Virus record (IMG/VR): IMGVR_UViG_3300005965_000004
Span: 21,395 to 85,394 of that record
Direction: 5' to 3' (one strand)
Source: a virus
DNA length: 64,000 nt
Below the pieces are notes generated by a model that was given only the letters and a program-made list of their open reading frames with translations, was not told the DNA's origin and made no database searches. Both the position numbers and the translations under genes were made by a program. Below are positions 40,545-50,500 of the stretch, piece by piece. Numbering within the stretch: the first letter of the stretch is position 1; each line of letters starts with the position of its first letter.

Positions 40545-42257
40545 ATGGAAGAATTGACGTTTAGTACGTTCGATAAGAAGCCGCTTTATCTCGAAAATCA
40601 CTTCAGAAATTCAAGTTGTTTTCTTGTTTTATGTGGTCCTAGCCTCAATAGTTTTGATCTAAGTAAAATACAGCAACCCGGTATAATATCACTAGGTGTA
40701 AACAATTCACCTGCAGTTTTCCGTCCTAACATGTGGACATGTGTAGACCATCCATCAAGGTTTATGATAAGTGTTTGGAAGGACCCAAACATAATGAAGT
40801 TCGTTCCTTTTCACAAACATAAGGATGAAGTATTTGACAACTACAATTGGAAAGAGACCAACACAAAAGTTGGAGAGCTTCCTAACGTTATTTACTATCA
40901 TCGCAACGACCAATTCAAAGCAGAAACTTTCTTTACAGAGAAGACGATAAATTGGGGATGCCATAAAAATTATGGTGGTGGTAGAAGTGTAATGATTGCA
41001 TCGCTGAAGATGCTGTATGTGTTAGGATTCAAAAATGTTTTCCTTCTTGGTTGTGATTTTAGAATGGAATTAAACGCTAAGAACTATGCTTGGGAGCAAG
41101 GTAGAAGTAAAGGAGCAGTCAAAGGAAACAATAGTACTTACTCCAAGATGATTGATAGATATAAACAACTTACTCCATATATGGAGAAGTACGACTTTCA
41201 TGTGTATAACTGTAATCCAATGTCAAATCTGGAAGTCTTTCCTTACATGGAATATGATGATGCTGTCAATATGTGTCTTTCTAATTTCCCAGAAGTGAAT
41301 AATGAAAGAGTAGAGGGAATGTATGAAAGATTCAACGAAGAGAAAGAGAAGGAAAAGAAGAGAAAAGAAAAAGAGAAGAGACTAAAGAAAATCAAGGAGA
41401 TAAAGAAAAACCAGATAAAAATAGAAGAATCAGAAAGAGGTTTAGTCTATTACAATGTTGATAAAGGTGCAATTGTTAGAATGGCTGTTTCTATATCGAC
41501 TTGTGTTAGAAACTATAACAAAGACAACATAGTTATATTGTCAGACGAGTTAGGTTATGATGATTGTAAAAAAATTGCTAACCATTTTGGTATTAGAATA
41601 AAAATTATAGAAACAACGAAACTTGACAGAAAAGAAGTACTTCTAAACAAGTGCTTGATGCATAAGTTTACACCATTCAACAACACGATTCTAATAGATT
41701 CTGACACTATTGTCCTCGGTAATATAAACGCGCTTCATGATCTTGCTGATATGAATGAATTTGTTGTTCCTCAGTTTTCAAATTGGACAACTGAGAAAGG
41801 AACAATAAAGAAAAGAATCTTGCAATGGAAAGACATTTTTCCAGAGATGATTGATGATGCTTTGAAACCAGCACCGTCAGTAAACACTGGAGTATATGCT
41901 TTCACAAAGAACAGTGAGTTGATGAATGCTTGGTTTGATGTTGCCAAACATGGTACTCACATGTTCATACCAGATGAGCAGAGCTGTCATTTACTTCTTC
42001 CAAAGTATAAGAACGCCATTGTTCCAAGCATATACAACTGTAGTTGTAAATATGATAAAGTCAATGATAAAACAAAAGTAATTCACTACCATGGAAAAAA
42101 ACATTGTAGAATAGACGATAATGGAAAATTTCTATACAACTCTGATAAGTGGTACTCTGAATTTGAGAAGATAAAACATTTGGATTTTGTAAAAGATAAT
42201 ATTCAATTTGATTCTCAACTAAGGAAAAACATAGGAAAGTACAATGAAAAACTTTGA
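40545..42257 (+). CDS. two-domain glycosyltransferase (DUF115-like plus GT8-like)
   Basis: N-terminal domain: CFLVLCGPSLNSFDLSKIQ and NWGCHKNYGGGRSVMIASL resemble the DUF115/Maf-like domain tied to flagellin glycosylation. A lysine/glutamate coiled linker (about 255-300) follows. C-terminal domain: NNTILIDSDTIVLGNI (DxD) near residue 385 and PSVNTGVYAFTKN are GT8-type. GGAG is 7 nt upstream of the ATG at 40545. It opens a sugar-modification cassette. Confidence 0.72.
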   Translation: MEELTFSTFDKKPLYLENHFRNSSCFLVLCGPSLNSFDLSKIQQPGIISLGVNNSPAVFRPNMWTCVDHPSRFMISVWKDPNIMKFVPFHKHKDEVFDNYNWKETNTKVGELPNVIYYHRNDQFKAETFFTEKTINWGCHKNYGGGRSVMIASLKMLYVLGFKNVFLLGCDFRMELNAKNYAWEQGRSKGAVKGNNSTYSKMIDRYKQLTPYMEKYDFHVYNCNPMSNLEVFPYMEYDDAVNMCLSNFPEVNNERVEGMYERFNEEKEKEKKRKEKEKRLKKIKEIKKNQIKIEESERGLVYYNVDKGAIVRMAVSISTCVRNYNKDNIVILSDELGYDDCKKIANHFGIRIKIIETTKLDRKEVLLNKCLMHKFTPFNNTILIDSDTIVLGNINALHDLADMNEFVVPQFSNWTTEKGTIKKRILQWKDIFPEMIDDALKPAPSVNTGVYAFTKNSELMNAWFDVAKHGTHMFIPDEQSCHLLLPKYKNAIVPSIYNCSCKYDKVNDKTKVIHYHGKKHCRIDDNGKFLYNSDKWYSEFEKIKHLDFVKDNIQFDSQLRKNIGKYNEKL

Positions 42258-43665
42258 TATCGTAACAGCATGTACTCCTGACTATTTAAAAAAACTGAAT
42301 TGGTCGATACCAACATGGACTATAAAAGATCAATTCAAGGGAAAGCAGTTGATAATTTTCTACCATGGTCTAAAAGAAAAAGATTTTGAATTCGCGAAAG
42401 AATATTTCAAAGTCAAGCTTATTAGATGGGATAATCCAGAAAAACTATCTAATAGAGAGTTGATGCTTTCTTCTTTTGTATTAGGAGTCAATCATATAGA
42501 TCAGGATTACTTTGTAAAACTTGACGCAGACACGTACTTTACAGATAAAAGAGATGTGTTTACTGATGACGACTTTGATAAGGATTTAGTTTCTCATAAG
42601 TGGAATTACACCAAACCAGGATATTGGATTGACATTCTTGACAATTACTTTCTTGGTAAGAATCTTGAGATTGATGAAAACAAAAGAATTCACAAACACA
42701 AACGCATTCAGAGTTTTTGTTGCCTACATCGAACAGACTTTGTAAGAAGAGTTAGCGACAACATTAATGAGTGTAATGGTGGTAGATTACCAGTACCAAG
42801 CCACGATACGGTTCTTTGGTATTATGCTAATTACAATGACAGTAATAGTTGGTCTTCAAAGAATATGAAAAAGTTTGGAGTTGGACACTGCTCCAGATTT
42901 TTGAAAATGAGGGATGATATTTGCGCTAATGAATCGGCTTTCAATCCATATCTGAATAGAGAATTGTTCAATAAGATACAAATTGAAATCACAAATTACT
43001 GCCAGATCGGTTGTAATAACTGTGATAGAAATTGTGGAATTGTCAAGAGAGAAGATCATATGTCAGTGGATCAGATATTCAAGTTTGTAAAAGAGTCTAT
43101 TGAAATGAACCACAAGTGGAGAAGAATAGATATAATTGGTGGAGAACCACTATATCATCCAAAGCTCCGTGAGATTTTCGATGTTATAAAAGTTTACAAG
43201 AACAAGTTTCCAAGATGTAAGATTCGCATAAGTACAAATGGGTTAGGACCTAAAGTAAATGAAGTTATGAAGACTATACCAGATTGGATTTCTATTCGTA
43301 ACTCCAACAAGAAATCTGCTAATCAATCCGGATTCGATGCTTATAATAGTGCGCCTATTGACAATGGTGAGAAGAGAGTAAAGTATTGCTCCATACCTTG
43401 GAGATGTGGTTTGGCATTGACAAGATATGGATATTTTCCGTGTGGTGCTGGTGCATCATTGTGCGAAATATTTGGAAAAGATATTGGAGTCAAATCTCTA
43501 AAGAATTTTAATCTTGAATCTGTAAAGAGTCAACTATCAGAAATATGTCTGTTTTGTGGACATTCTAATTGTAAGTCAAAGCATTTAGTTACATCAAAAG
43601 AGTTGAGTAATTCTTGGAAGAAAGCCGTAAGTGAATTTGATAGTAATAGAATGGAAGAATACTAA
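42244..43665 (+). CDS. glycosyltransferase-radical SAM fusion protein
   Basis: Residues 1-235 are GT2-like: FDIVTACTPDYLKKLNWSIP and YFVKLDADTYFTDK (DxD). From about residue 242 a radical SAM domain begins: IEITNYCQIGCNNC supplies the CxxxCxxC cluster, then DIIGGEPLYHPKL (GGEP), RISTNGLGPKV and a cysteine-rich C-terminal region (FPCGAGASLC, ICLFCGHSNC) like an auxiliary cluster domain. Enzyme reaction unknown. Overlaps the previous gene by 14 nt. Confidence 0.75.
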   Translation: MKNFDIVTACTPDYLKKLNWSIPTWTIKDQFKGKQLIIFYHGLKEKDFEFAKEYFKVKLIRWDNPEKLSNRELMLSSFVLGVNHIDQDYFVKLDADTYFTDKRDVFTDDDFDKDLVSHKWNYTKPGYWIDILDNYFLGKNLEIDENKRIHKHKRIQSFCCLHRTDFVRRVSDNINECNGGRLPVPSHDTVLWYYANYNDSNSWSSKNMKKFGVGHCSRFLKMRDDICANESAFNPYLNRELFNKIQIEITNYCQIGCNNCDRNCGIVKREDHMSVDQIFKFVKESIEMNHKWRRIDIIGGEPLYHPKLREIFDVIKVYKNKFPRCKIRISTNGLGPKVNEVMKTIPDWISIRNSNKKSANQSGFDAYNSAPIDNGEKRVKYCSIPWRCGLALTRYGYFPCGAGASLCEIFGKDIGVKSLKNFNLESVKSQLSEICLFCGHSNCKSKHLVTSKELSNSWKKAVSEFDSNRMEEY

Positions 43666-44399
43666 TGATAGATTTATGTATACATTGCCATAATTTTCAG
43701 AGAAGATTAGACTGGCTTCTTAGCAGCATCCTCCAACAGAACGATTACGATTTGTCAAAATTAAAAATCAATATTGCTGCTTTGAGAGGTAATGGAAACC
43801 CTACAACGGAAGATTTAGTTGACTTCTTCAGACATCAAGGTCTAAATATATCTATACTTTATTTTGATGATGTAGATGTTTTTGCTAAAAGAGGACTTGT
43901 TAGAAACAGACAGATAGATGTGACCGAATCCGAATGGTTATTCTTTGCTGATGCTGATAATGTATATCATCCAGATTTCTTCAAAGAGTTAGATGTGAAT
44001 TTGAGAAAAGTATCTCGTATTCTAACATCCGTAAACAAGGTACATACAGACATCAATAGCACGAATTCTTTGGTTGATTCTATGAACTATCCAACAATAG
44101 TTCCATCTGTTTTTGAATATGCTAGTAGCCTTGAGTTTATTGATAAAAAAAATAGAAAAGTTGCTGCTGGTTGTATGCAAGTTGTTATGAGATCAGTTAT
44201 AAATAAAAATGGAAATGGTTTGTATGTGAGTAAATCCAGAGATCATCATATGTTCAAGAAGGGGCAAAGAGCTTACAGTGATAAGCATTTTAGAAATAGA
44301 TTAGGAATAAGGACTAGGTTTCTTGATCTACCTTTTCAAATACATCTCAATCACTTTAGAGATAAAGAGGTTGGATATCATATTGAGGATCAAAGATGA
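43665..44399 (+). CDS. GT2-family glycosyltransferase
   Basis: GT-A start MIDLCIHCHNFQRRLDWLLSS, an RNRQIDVTESEWLFFADADN motif supplying the DxD, VAAGCMQVVMRS, and a C-terminal HFRNRLGIRTRFLDLPFQIHLNHF segment. 244 residues, one catalytic domain, no membrane helix. Its start overlaps the previous stop (TAATG), making a three-gene coupled unit. Confidence 0.75.
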   Translation: MIDLCIHCHNFQRRLDWLLSSILQQNDYDLSKLKINIAALRGNGNPTTEDLVDFFRHQGLNISILYFDDVDVFAKRGLVRNRQIDVTESEWLFFADADNVYHPDFFKELDVNLRKVSRILTSVNKVHTDINSTNSLVDSMNYPTIVPSVFEYASSLEFIDKKNRKVAAGCMQVVMRSVINKNGNGLYVSKSRDHHMFKKGQRAYSDKHFRNRLGIRTRFLDLPFQIHLNHFRDKEVGYHIEDQR

Positions 44400-45037
44400 A
44401 ATTGAGATCAAATTCAAGAAGAATACTGTTTAATGAGTTAGAAGGAGACAATTATTTGCTAAAATCAATAAAACAGGATAGCGTCAAATATTTTCTTGAT
44501 ATAGGAGCAAATGTAGGTTTTATCAGTATAATGGCAAGGATGCTTCATCCTAAAATGAGAATATTTTCTGTAGAACCTCATCCCGATGTTTATGAGAATT
44601 TAATAGACAATGTTGAACATCTCAGGATAAAAACATTAAATGGAGCATTTGGAGATGGTAGTGTATTCTACCTGTTGAAGAGCAGAAAAACAGATTTGTG
44701 TAATAGCTTCACAGATAAGAAGACAGGAAATTATAGCATTCGGAGCTATACTTTGGATTCATTGGTTAGAGAGTTCAATATAGAAGTGGAAGACCTATGG
44801 ATAAAGATTGATTGTGAAGGTGCTGAGAAATACATGATTAATGACCAACTTAGTGAAAATATATTAAGAAGATGTAAGGTTTGTGCTATTGAGGTCCACG
44901 ATAAAATAGATAATGATTCCAACATGTTCATGAATTGGTTTGTCAAAACATTAGAAAACACTCATACAATAAATATTAGTAGACAGAGTAGAAGTTTACT
45001 AATGTTAACGGCTAAGAGAGTAATACAGGAGGAGTGA
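44396..45037 (+). CDS. FkbM-family methyltransferase
   Basis: SAM-binding LDIGANVGFISI (residues 34-45), VEPHPDVYENL, and the diagnostic LWIKIDCEGAEKYM near 139. FkbM enzymes methylate hydroxyls of sugars or polyketides, which fits a role in capping glycans made by the upstream transferases. Overlaps the GT2 gene by four bases (ATGA). Confidence 0.82.
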   Translation: MKLRSNSRRILFNELEGDNYLLKSIKQDSVKYFLDIGANVGFISIMARMLHPKMRIFSVEPHPDVYENLIDNVEHLRIKTLNGAFGDGSVFYLLKSRKTDLCNSFTDKKTGNYSIRSYTLDSLVREFNIEVEDLWIKIDCEGAEKYMINDQLSENILRRCKVCAIEVHDKIDNDSNMFMNWFVKTLENTHTINISRQSRSLLMLTAKRVIQEE

Positions 45038-45255
45038 TGAGAATAAACATATTTCTAAATAGTTATTATCTCATAACCTATTCTTCTCAGAGAATAGGCT
45101 CGATGAAATCTCAAATTATAAAGACAGTGGCAACAAACAAGGAACCTGTTGACTTTTTGAAATCTTTGAGAAAAGACAGTGAAGACATAGAATTCGCTAT
45201 CTTGTATAGTGAAAGAATCAGCAAGAAAGATTACAGAAAATTTTCGGAGGGATAA
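45037..45255 (+). CDS. unknown small protein (72 aa)
   Basis: Begins MRINIFLNSYYLITYSSQRIG with a GGAGGAG ribosome site. No domain is recognised. It separates the sugar cassette from a virion protein gene. Confidence 0.55.
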   Translation: MRINIFLNSYYLITYSSQRIGSMKSQIIKTVATNKEPVDFLKSLRKDSEDIEFAILYSERISKKDYRKFSEG

Positions 45256-45258
45256 TCA

Positions 45259-45999
45259 ATGCTTAATATAGTTGCTAGAATTTCGGATCAGCAAGTAGTA
45301 GAAACAACTTCAAGAGAGATTACTCAGGGTTTACTTGAAGCATATGCTACCAATTACGCTAATGGAGATGTAAATGACATTACGTACTATACAGCTACAT
45401 CCCAAGAAGAAGATAGAGTTAACAATGGAGATGATTACTCATTGGTTTGGAGCGGAGACACAATAACAGGACTTGATTTCAGTGTAGAGGATTCTAAGTA
45501 TTGGCTTTCAGTGGAGAAAAGTGCTCCTGGAATCAAAGCGGACGCTCCAGCAGACATTAGTATTTCCAATATCTCTATCTTCAATGCTGGCGATACTTAC
45601 AACCAGGATGATTTGGTTTTTCACAACAATGCTATATTCAAATGTGTAGTTTCTTCAACAACAGAGACACCTTCTACTGGAACAGATTGGGGTATGGTTT
45701 GTAGTGCTTTGACTATAAAGTTCTCTGTATTGAAGCCAGATAAGAGTGGTGTTGTGGAAGCATTCAATGATACTGCTATAATAGATGTTGATGGGAATAA
45801 TGGTTCCAATCCTATGAGATGTCAATTTACATCAGGTGAATGTACAAAGGTTATCATAATGAAGAATAATTCAGATTGTGGTGAATGGATATTCCCATTG
45901 AGAAGTAAGAGAGATAATATAAGAAACTTGGATACTGGAACAGTTTACAATGTTAGAATAAATAATCAAGAAAATATTAAGGTTATTTTACCGTTCTAA
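45259..45999 (+). CDS. virion protein with carbohydrate-binding-like segment (246 aa)
   Basis: Beta-rich. Residues 110-145 (GDTYNQDDLVFHNNAIFKCV, then TPSTGTDW) resemble the chitin/carbohydrate-binding module of the CBM5/12 type often found in phage fibres. NGDDYSLVWSGDTITGLDF parallels NGDEYSLIWNDNAVTGLDF in the protein at 46975, so the two are paralogous. Confidence 0.65.
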   Translation: MLNIVARISDQQVVETTSREITQGLLEAYATNYANGDVNDITYYTATSQEEDRVNNGDDYSLVWSGDTITGLDFSVEDSKYWLSVEKSAPGIKADAPADISISNISIFNAGDTYNQDDLVFHNNAIFKCVVSSTTETPSTGTDWGMVCSALTIKFSVLKPDKSGVVEAFNDTAIIDVDGNNGSNPMRCQFTSGECTKVIIMKNNSDCGEWIFPLRSKRDNIRNLDTGTVYNVRINNQENIKVILPF

Positions 46000-46005
46000 T
46001 TGAAT

Positions 46006-46013
46006 TATAAATA
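46006..46013 (+). promoter_or_regulatory. late promoter (TATAAATA)
   Basis: TATAAATATTG lies 17 nt upstream of the cupin-methyltransferase gene in a real intergenic gap. Confidence 0.75.
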
Positions 46014-46029
46014 TTGAAAAGGAGAGTTT

Positions 46030-46959
46030 ATGATAATTCAAAGTAAGGTTTGGGGTAAAACCCAGAAAATTTTTGGAAATGAAAACTTTGAAATTCATAG
46101 GATTGAAGTTGAAAAAGGTGGTTATTGTAGCAAACACTACCATAAACACAAGTACAATATGTTTTTCATTGAATCTGGTGAATTGACAATTAAGATTTGG
46201 AGAAGAGATTCTGGTATAGTTGACTCTACTTCAATATCGGAAGGTCAATCTACAGTTGTCGATCCTGGGTCGTGGCATATGTTTATTGGCGCTGATGACA
46301 CAATTGCTTACGAAATTTACTGGACGGAATCGATAAGTGAGGATATAGTGAGAGAATTTTCCGGTGGTATTGGAATTGAAAATGAAAGTATGTATGGTGA
46401 TAGATTCTTTAGAAGAAGAGTAGGTAAGTTTGAGCAAAGGCAGATTGACGCAACAAAAATAATCTATGATGTATTCAAGCCCAAAAGTGTTTTTGATTTT
46501 GGTTGTGGAATAGGAAGTTATTTACTGGCTTTCAAAAGAATTGGATGTAAGGTAACAGGATGTGACAAGTATTATGATGTAGCTAAGAAATACATCAATG
46601 AGGAGGTTGTCAACGACATTTTTTCGTTTGATATTGGTTTCAACAAGATCAAATCAAATGTAAAGTACGATCTGGTTCAGTGTATAGAGGTTGCTGAGCA
46701 TCTTGCTCCTTGGAAATCGGAGTCTTTAGTAAATACAATTACTTATCTTTCAGGAAGACATATATTGTTTTCTGCTGCGCAACCAGGACAAAGAGGAAGA
46801 GGACATGTCAATTGTAGAAGTAAAATTTATTGGATTGACTTGTTTGAGAAGAATGGATTTTTCGTAGATGAAAAATTACAATCAGAAATAACTAATAGAA
46901 TTATTCAAGACGGTGATAAGCTGTCTCTTGCCAAAAATATAATGGTTTTCAAGGGTTGA
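46030..46959 (+). CDS. cupin-methyltransferase fusion protein
   Basis: Residues 1-110 form a cupin: KHYHKHKYNMFFIESGELTIKI gives the metal-binding histidines and the conserved glycine, with PGSWHMF as the second motif. Residues 140-309 form a class I methyltransferase with SVFDFGCGIGSYLL and VTGCDKYYD. Cupin-type sugar epimerase-like or sensor modules can sit beside methyltransferases in sugar pathways. Substrate unknown. Confidence 0.72.
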   Translation: MIIQSKVWGKTQKIFGNENFEIHRIEVEKGGYCSKHYHKHKYNMFFIESGELTIKIWRRDSGIVDSTSISEGQSTVVDPGSWHMFIGADDTIAYEIYWTESISEDIVREFSGGIGIENESMYGDRFFRRRVGKFEQRQIDATKIIYDVFKPKSVFDFGCGIGSYLLAFKRIGCKVTGCDKYYDVAKKYINEEVVNDIFSFDIGFNKIKSNVKYDLVQCIEVAEHLAPWKSESLVNTITYLSGRHILFSAAQPGQRGRGHVNCRSKIYWIDLFEKNGFFVDEKLQSEITNRIIQDGDKLSLAKNIMVFKG

Positions 46960-46974
46960 AAGGAGAAGTTTTTT

Positions 46975-47589
46975 ATGGAAATGTATTTAGTTGTTAGAAA
47001 GGCAGACAAGACCTTAGTTGAGCAAAGTGGCGCATATTCTTCACCAATGCCAAGTAATAATATTATTTTGACGAATATAGTCAAAAAGTATGGTGGAGAA
47101 ACCACTGATTATGAAGTCTACTCAATTACCGACGACCCAACAATAGAAAGAGTTCTAAATGGTGACGAATATTCTTTGATTTGGAATGATAATGCTGTAA
47201 CTGGTTTGGATTTTTTACTTGAAGAGTCAAAGAGACTTATAGTTTTTAGAGGAGCCAATCCGAATAATACTGATGAGTTGAAGTTGGAAATAATGGCTGA
47301 TGGGGTTGACTCTACATTGATACAGTGTACGGCTTATGCTTCATATGAATCCGATGATGTCAATGAAGTTGATACAGACTTCAACGAGACATTGCTGGTT
47401 CCGTTTGATTCACCATCAGGTAGGAGAGCTTTTTCCAAGTTACAATTTGTCAACGGTTATGCCGAGAAGAATTTTAAGACAACGGAATACGGATTGTGGA
47501 GAATACCTAGCAAATATAAGTTTGTTGGAAAGAACGCAAAATCGTATCCAAATTACAAATATGAAATAAATGCTTTACTAGACATCTAA
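46975..47589 (+). CDS. virion protein paralogue (204 aa)
   Basis: Beta-rich protein sharing the NGDEYSLIWNDNAVTGLDF block and overall order with the 246-aa protein at 45259 but lacking its carbohydrate-binding-like insert. It directly precedes the serine-rich virion gene. GGAG upstream of the ATG. Confidence 0.62.
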   Translation: MEMYLVVRKADKTLVEQSGAYSSPMPSNNIILTNIVKKYGGETTDYEVYSITDDPTIERVLNGDEYSLIWNDNAVTGLDFLLEESKRLIVFRGANPNNTDELKLEIMADGVDSTLIQCTAYASYESDDVNEVDTDFNETLLVPFDSPSGRRAFSKLQFVNGYAEKNFKTTEYGLWRIPSKYKFVGKNAKSYPNYKYEINALLDI

Positions 47590-47592
47590 TTT

Positions 47593-50500
47593 ATGGCAGC
47601 AACAATAATAAGCTCAATTCAAACCGGTCAGAAAACTGTTGCCAGCGCAAACACTTCTGATACAGTTGCAATTACGTCAGTAGATACTTCTAAGTCTATA
47701 CTTCTGTACAGTGTAAGACTTCCAGGAGCTCCTAATGCGGGTGGAACTCGTTTGGTTGGGCATTTGACAGATTCTACAACAATCACTTTTTATAAAGACG
47801 AAAGTGGTGACGATATAATAGTTGAATGGAAAGTGTTGGAATTCAGTAGTGGAGTTTATGTTCAAAGAGGCACCACTACAGAAGCTTCCAGTCAAATCAA
47901 TAATACTATTAGCTCTGTAGATACTGGAAAATCTTTTGTATTATCGGATGGTTATTGGATAGATGCTACTTTTACAAGGTCTACAGAAAAACCTAATGCG
48001 TGGTTGACTTCTTCAACTAATGTAAGAATTGAAAGAGTCTCATCTGTATCTAATATGAGGACCGTGTTTCAATGTGTACAGATAGATAATGCTACTACCC
48101 AAACGGGATTGTTAAATCTAACATCGACTTCAGATACCGTATCCATCACCAGCGTTACAACTGGTAAAGCTTTTGTCATCGGCTCGGGAACTGATGGTGG
48201 TGGAGTAAAAGTAGAAGGTCCAGATGACTGGGCCATGTCGGTAGAATTGACAAGCTCTACTAATATAACATTCAGGCATTATGATAATGCCAGAGATTAT
48301 AATTGTAGGTGGCACGTAATAGAATTATCAGACGGTGATTTTTCGGTTCAGAGAGGTAACCATAGCTTTTCATCTACAAACGCTGAAGATGTAATATTAT
48401 CATCTATAAATGAAGATGTGTCTGTGGCTATTATGGGAGGTCAAGGAAATAGCCACATGGCTCGTACCTCTGAAAGTAATAGAGGAGCAAATTCTTATCC
48501 ATCATCTTGTGCTACCAATAAGTTAACATCTTCTAACAATATGGAAGTTGAGTGTGATGGATGGAATAGTGGAGTGACTACTATATTAGATTGGCAAGTT
48601 TTAGAATTTCCTGAACCTGACGAAAGTTCATCATCGAGTTCCAGTTCGAGTTCATCGTCGAGTAGCCAAAGCTCCCAGTCTTCTGAAAGCAGTAGTTCGA
48701 GCAGTTCTCAGAGCAGCCAGAGTTCTGAGAGTTCTTCTTCACAAAGTTCACAGAGCAGTGAATCGAGTTCAAGTAGCTCTTCACAAAGTTCACAGAGCAG
48801 TGAAAGCTCAAGTAGCCAAAGTTCTCAGTCTTCTGAAAGCAGTAGTTCGAGTAGTTCACAAAGTTCACAGAGCAGTGAATCGAGTTCTAGCCAGAGTTCG
48901 CAGTCTTCTGCCTCGAGTAGTTCGAGCAGTTCACAATCGAGCCAGTCATCTGAGTCAAGCTCTAGTAGTTCTTCTCAGAGTAGTCAAAGTTCAGAATCAA
49001 GTAGCTCACAAAGTTCTCAGAGTTCCGAGAGTTCTTCTTCACAAAGTTCTCAAAGTTCTCAAAGTTCTGAGTCGAGTTCTTCTTCGAGTAGCCAGAGTTC
49101 TCAAAGTTCTCAAAGTTCTGAGTCGAGTTCTTCTTCGAGTAGCCAGAGTTCTGCCTCGAGTAGTTCGAGCAGTTCACAGTCAAGTGAATCTAGTTCAAGT
49201 AGTTCGTCATCGAGCAGTCAAAGTTCGCAATCTAGCCAGTCCTCTGAGTCAAGCTCAAGTAGTTCCCAGAGTAGTCAGTCTTCTGAGTCAAGCTCAAGTA
49301 GTTCCCAGAGTAGTCAGTCTTCTGAGTCAAGCTCGAGTAGTTCCCAGAGTTCGGATAGTTCCAGTGAGTCTGGTCCTTCCAGTTCAAGTTTTAGTTCCGA
49401 TTCTAGTTCTAGTTTGAGTTCAGAAAGTTCTTCCTCATCGAGTAGCCAATCTTCTCAGTCGAGTCAATCTTCTGAGAGTAGCTCGAGTAGTTCATCTGAA
49501 TCTAGTCGGAGTTCGGCGTCGAGTAGCTCGATTAGTTCTCAGAGTAGTCAGTCTTCTGAGTCAAGCCAAAGCTCATCCTCGAGTAGCTCAAGTAGTTCTA
49601 GCCAGAGTTCTCAAAGTTCTCAGAGTAGTGAGTCAAGCCAAAGCTCTTCCTCGAGTAGTTCGAGTAGTTCGAGCCAAAGCTCCCAGAGTTCACTAAGTAG
49701 TGAATCAAGTCCTAGTAGTTCGTCTGAAAGTTCTGTTTCGAGTGGCTCGCAAAGTTCTCAGAGCAGCGAGTCAAGTAGTTCAAGCAGCTCGCAAAGTTCT
49801 CAGAGTTCTCAGTCATCTGTTTCGAGTAGCTCAAGTAGTTCTAGCCAGAGTTCTCAAAGTTCTCAGAGTAGTGAGTCTAGTCCTAGTAGTTCATCTCAGA
49901 GTTCTGCTTCGAGTAGCTCAAGTAGTTCTAGCCAGAGTTCTCAAAGTTCTCAGAGTAGTGAGTCTAGTCCTAGTAGTTCATCTCAGAGTTCTGCTTCGAG
50001 TAGCTCGAGTAGTTCTTCGTCCAGCTTGTCAAGCTCAAGCTCTAACAGTAGTTCCATAAGTTCTAGTTCATCAAGCAGCGAATCAAGTTCGTCAAGTGAG
50101 AGTAGCTCTTCTGATGACTATGATTATTTCAAGTTGAACAACATAAATAACCCTTATATAAACAAGTGTTATTCGTCTACTTATTACAACAACGAGAGAG
50201 AACTATACGATTTACTTGTCACAGAGGCATATAATACTCATGGTGTCTGTATGATTTACTATGTGACTTCTTACGATAAAGATTATGATAGAGTTTGGGG
50301 AGAAGATAACAATAGAGAATTCCAGAGATACTTCCAATTCAATGCCTACTTCAATCTTCCAAGAGAAGAAAGATTGTGGACAAAGTTTGGAATAGAAGGA
50401 ATAGATCAGTTCTCAATGTATGTGTCCAAGAGACATTTTTGGGATGCTTCTCAGTACAACTCTGGACAGACACAGAAAGTCAACAAACCATATATACCAA

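Noticed and set aside
48620-50116. Long open frames on both strands inside the serine tract (Val/Leu/Arg-rich or Asn/Tyr/Ser-rich products)
   Set aside because: They are phase shadows of the repetitive serine codons, with no ribosome sites and no recognisable protein features.
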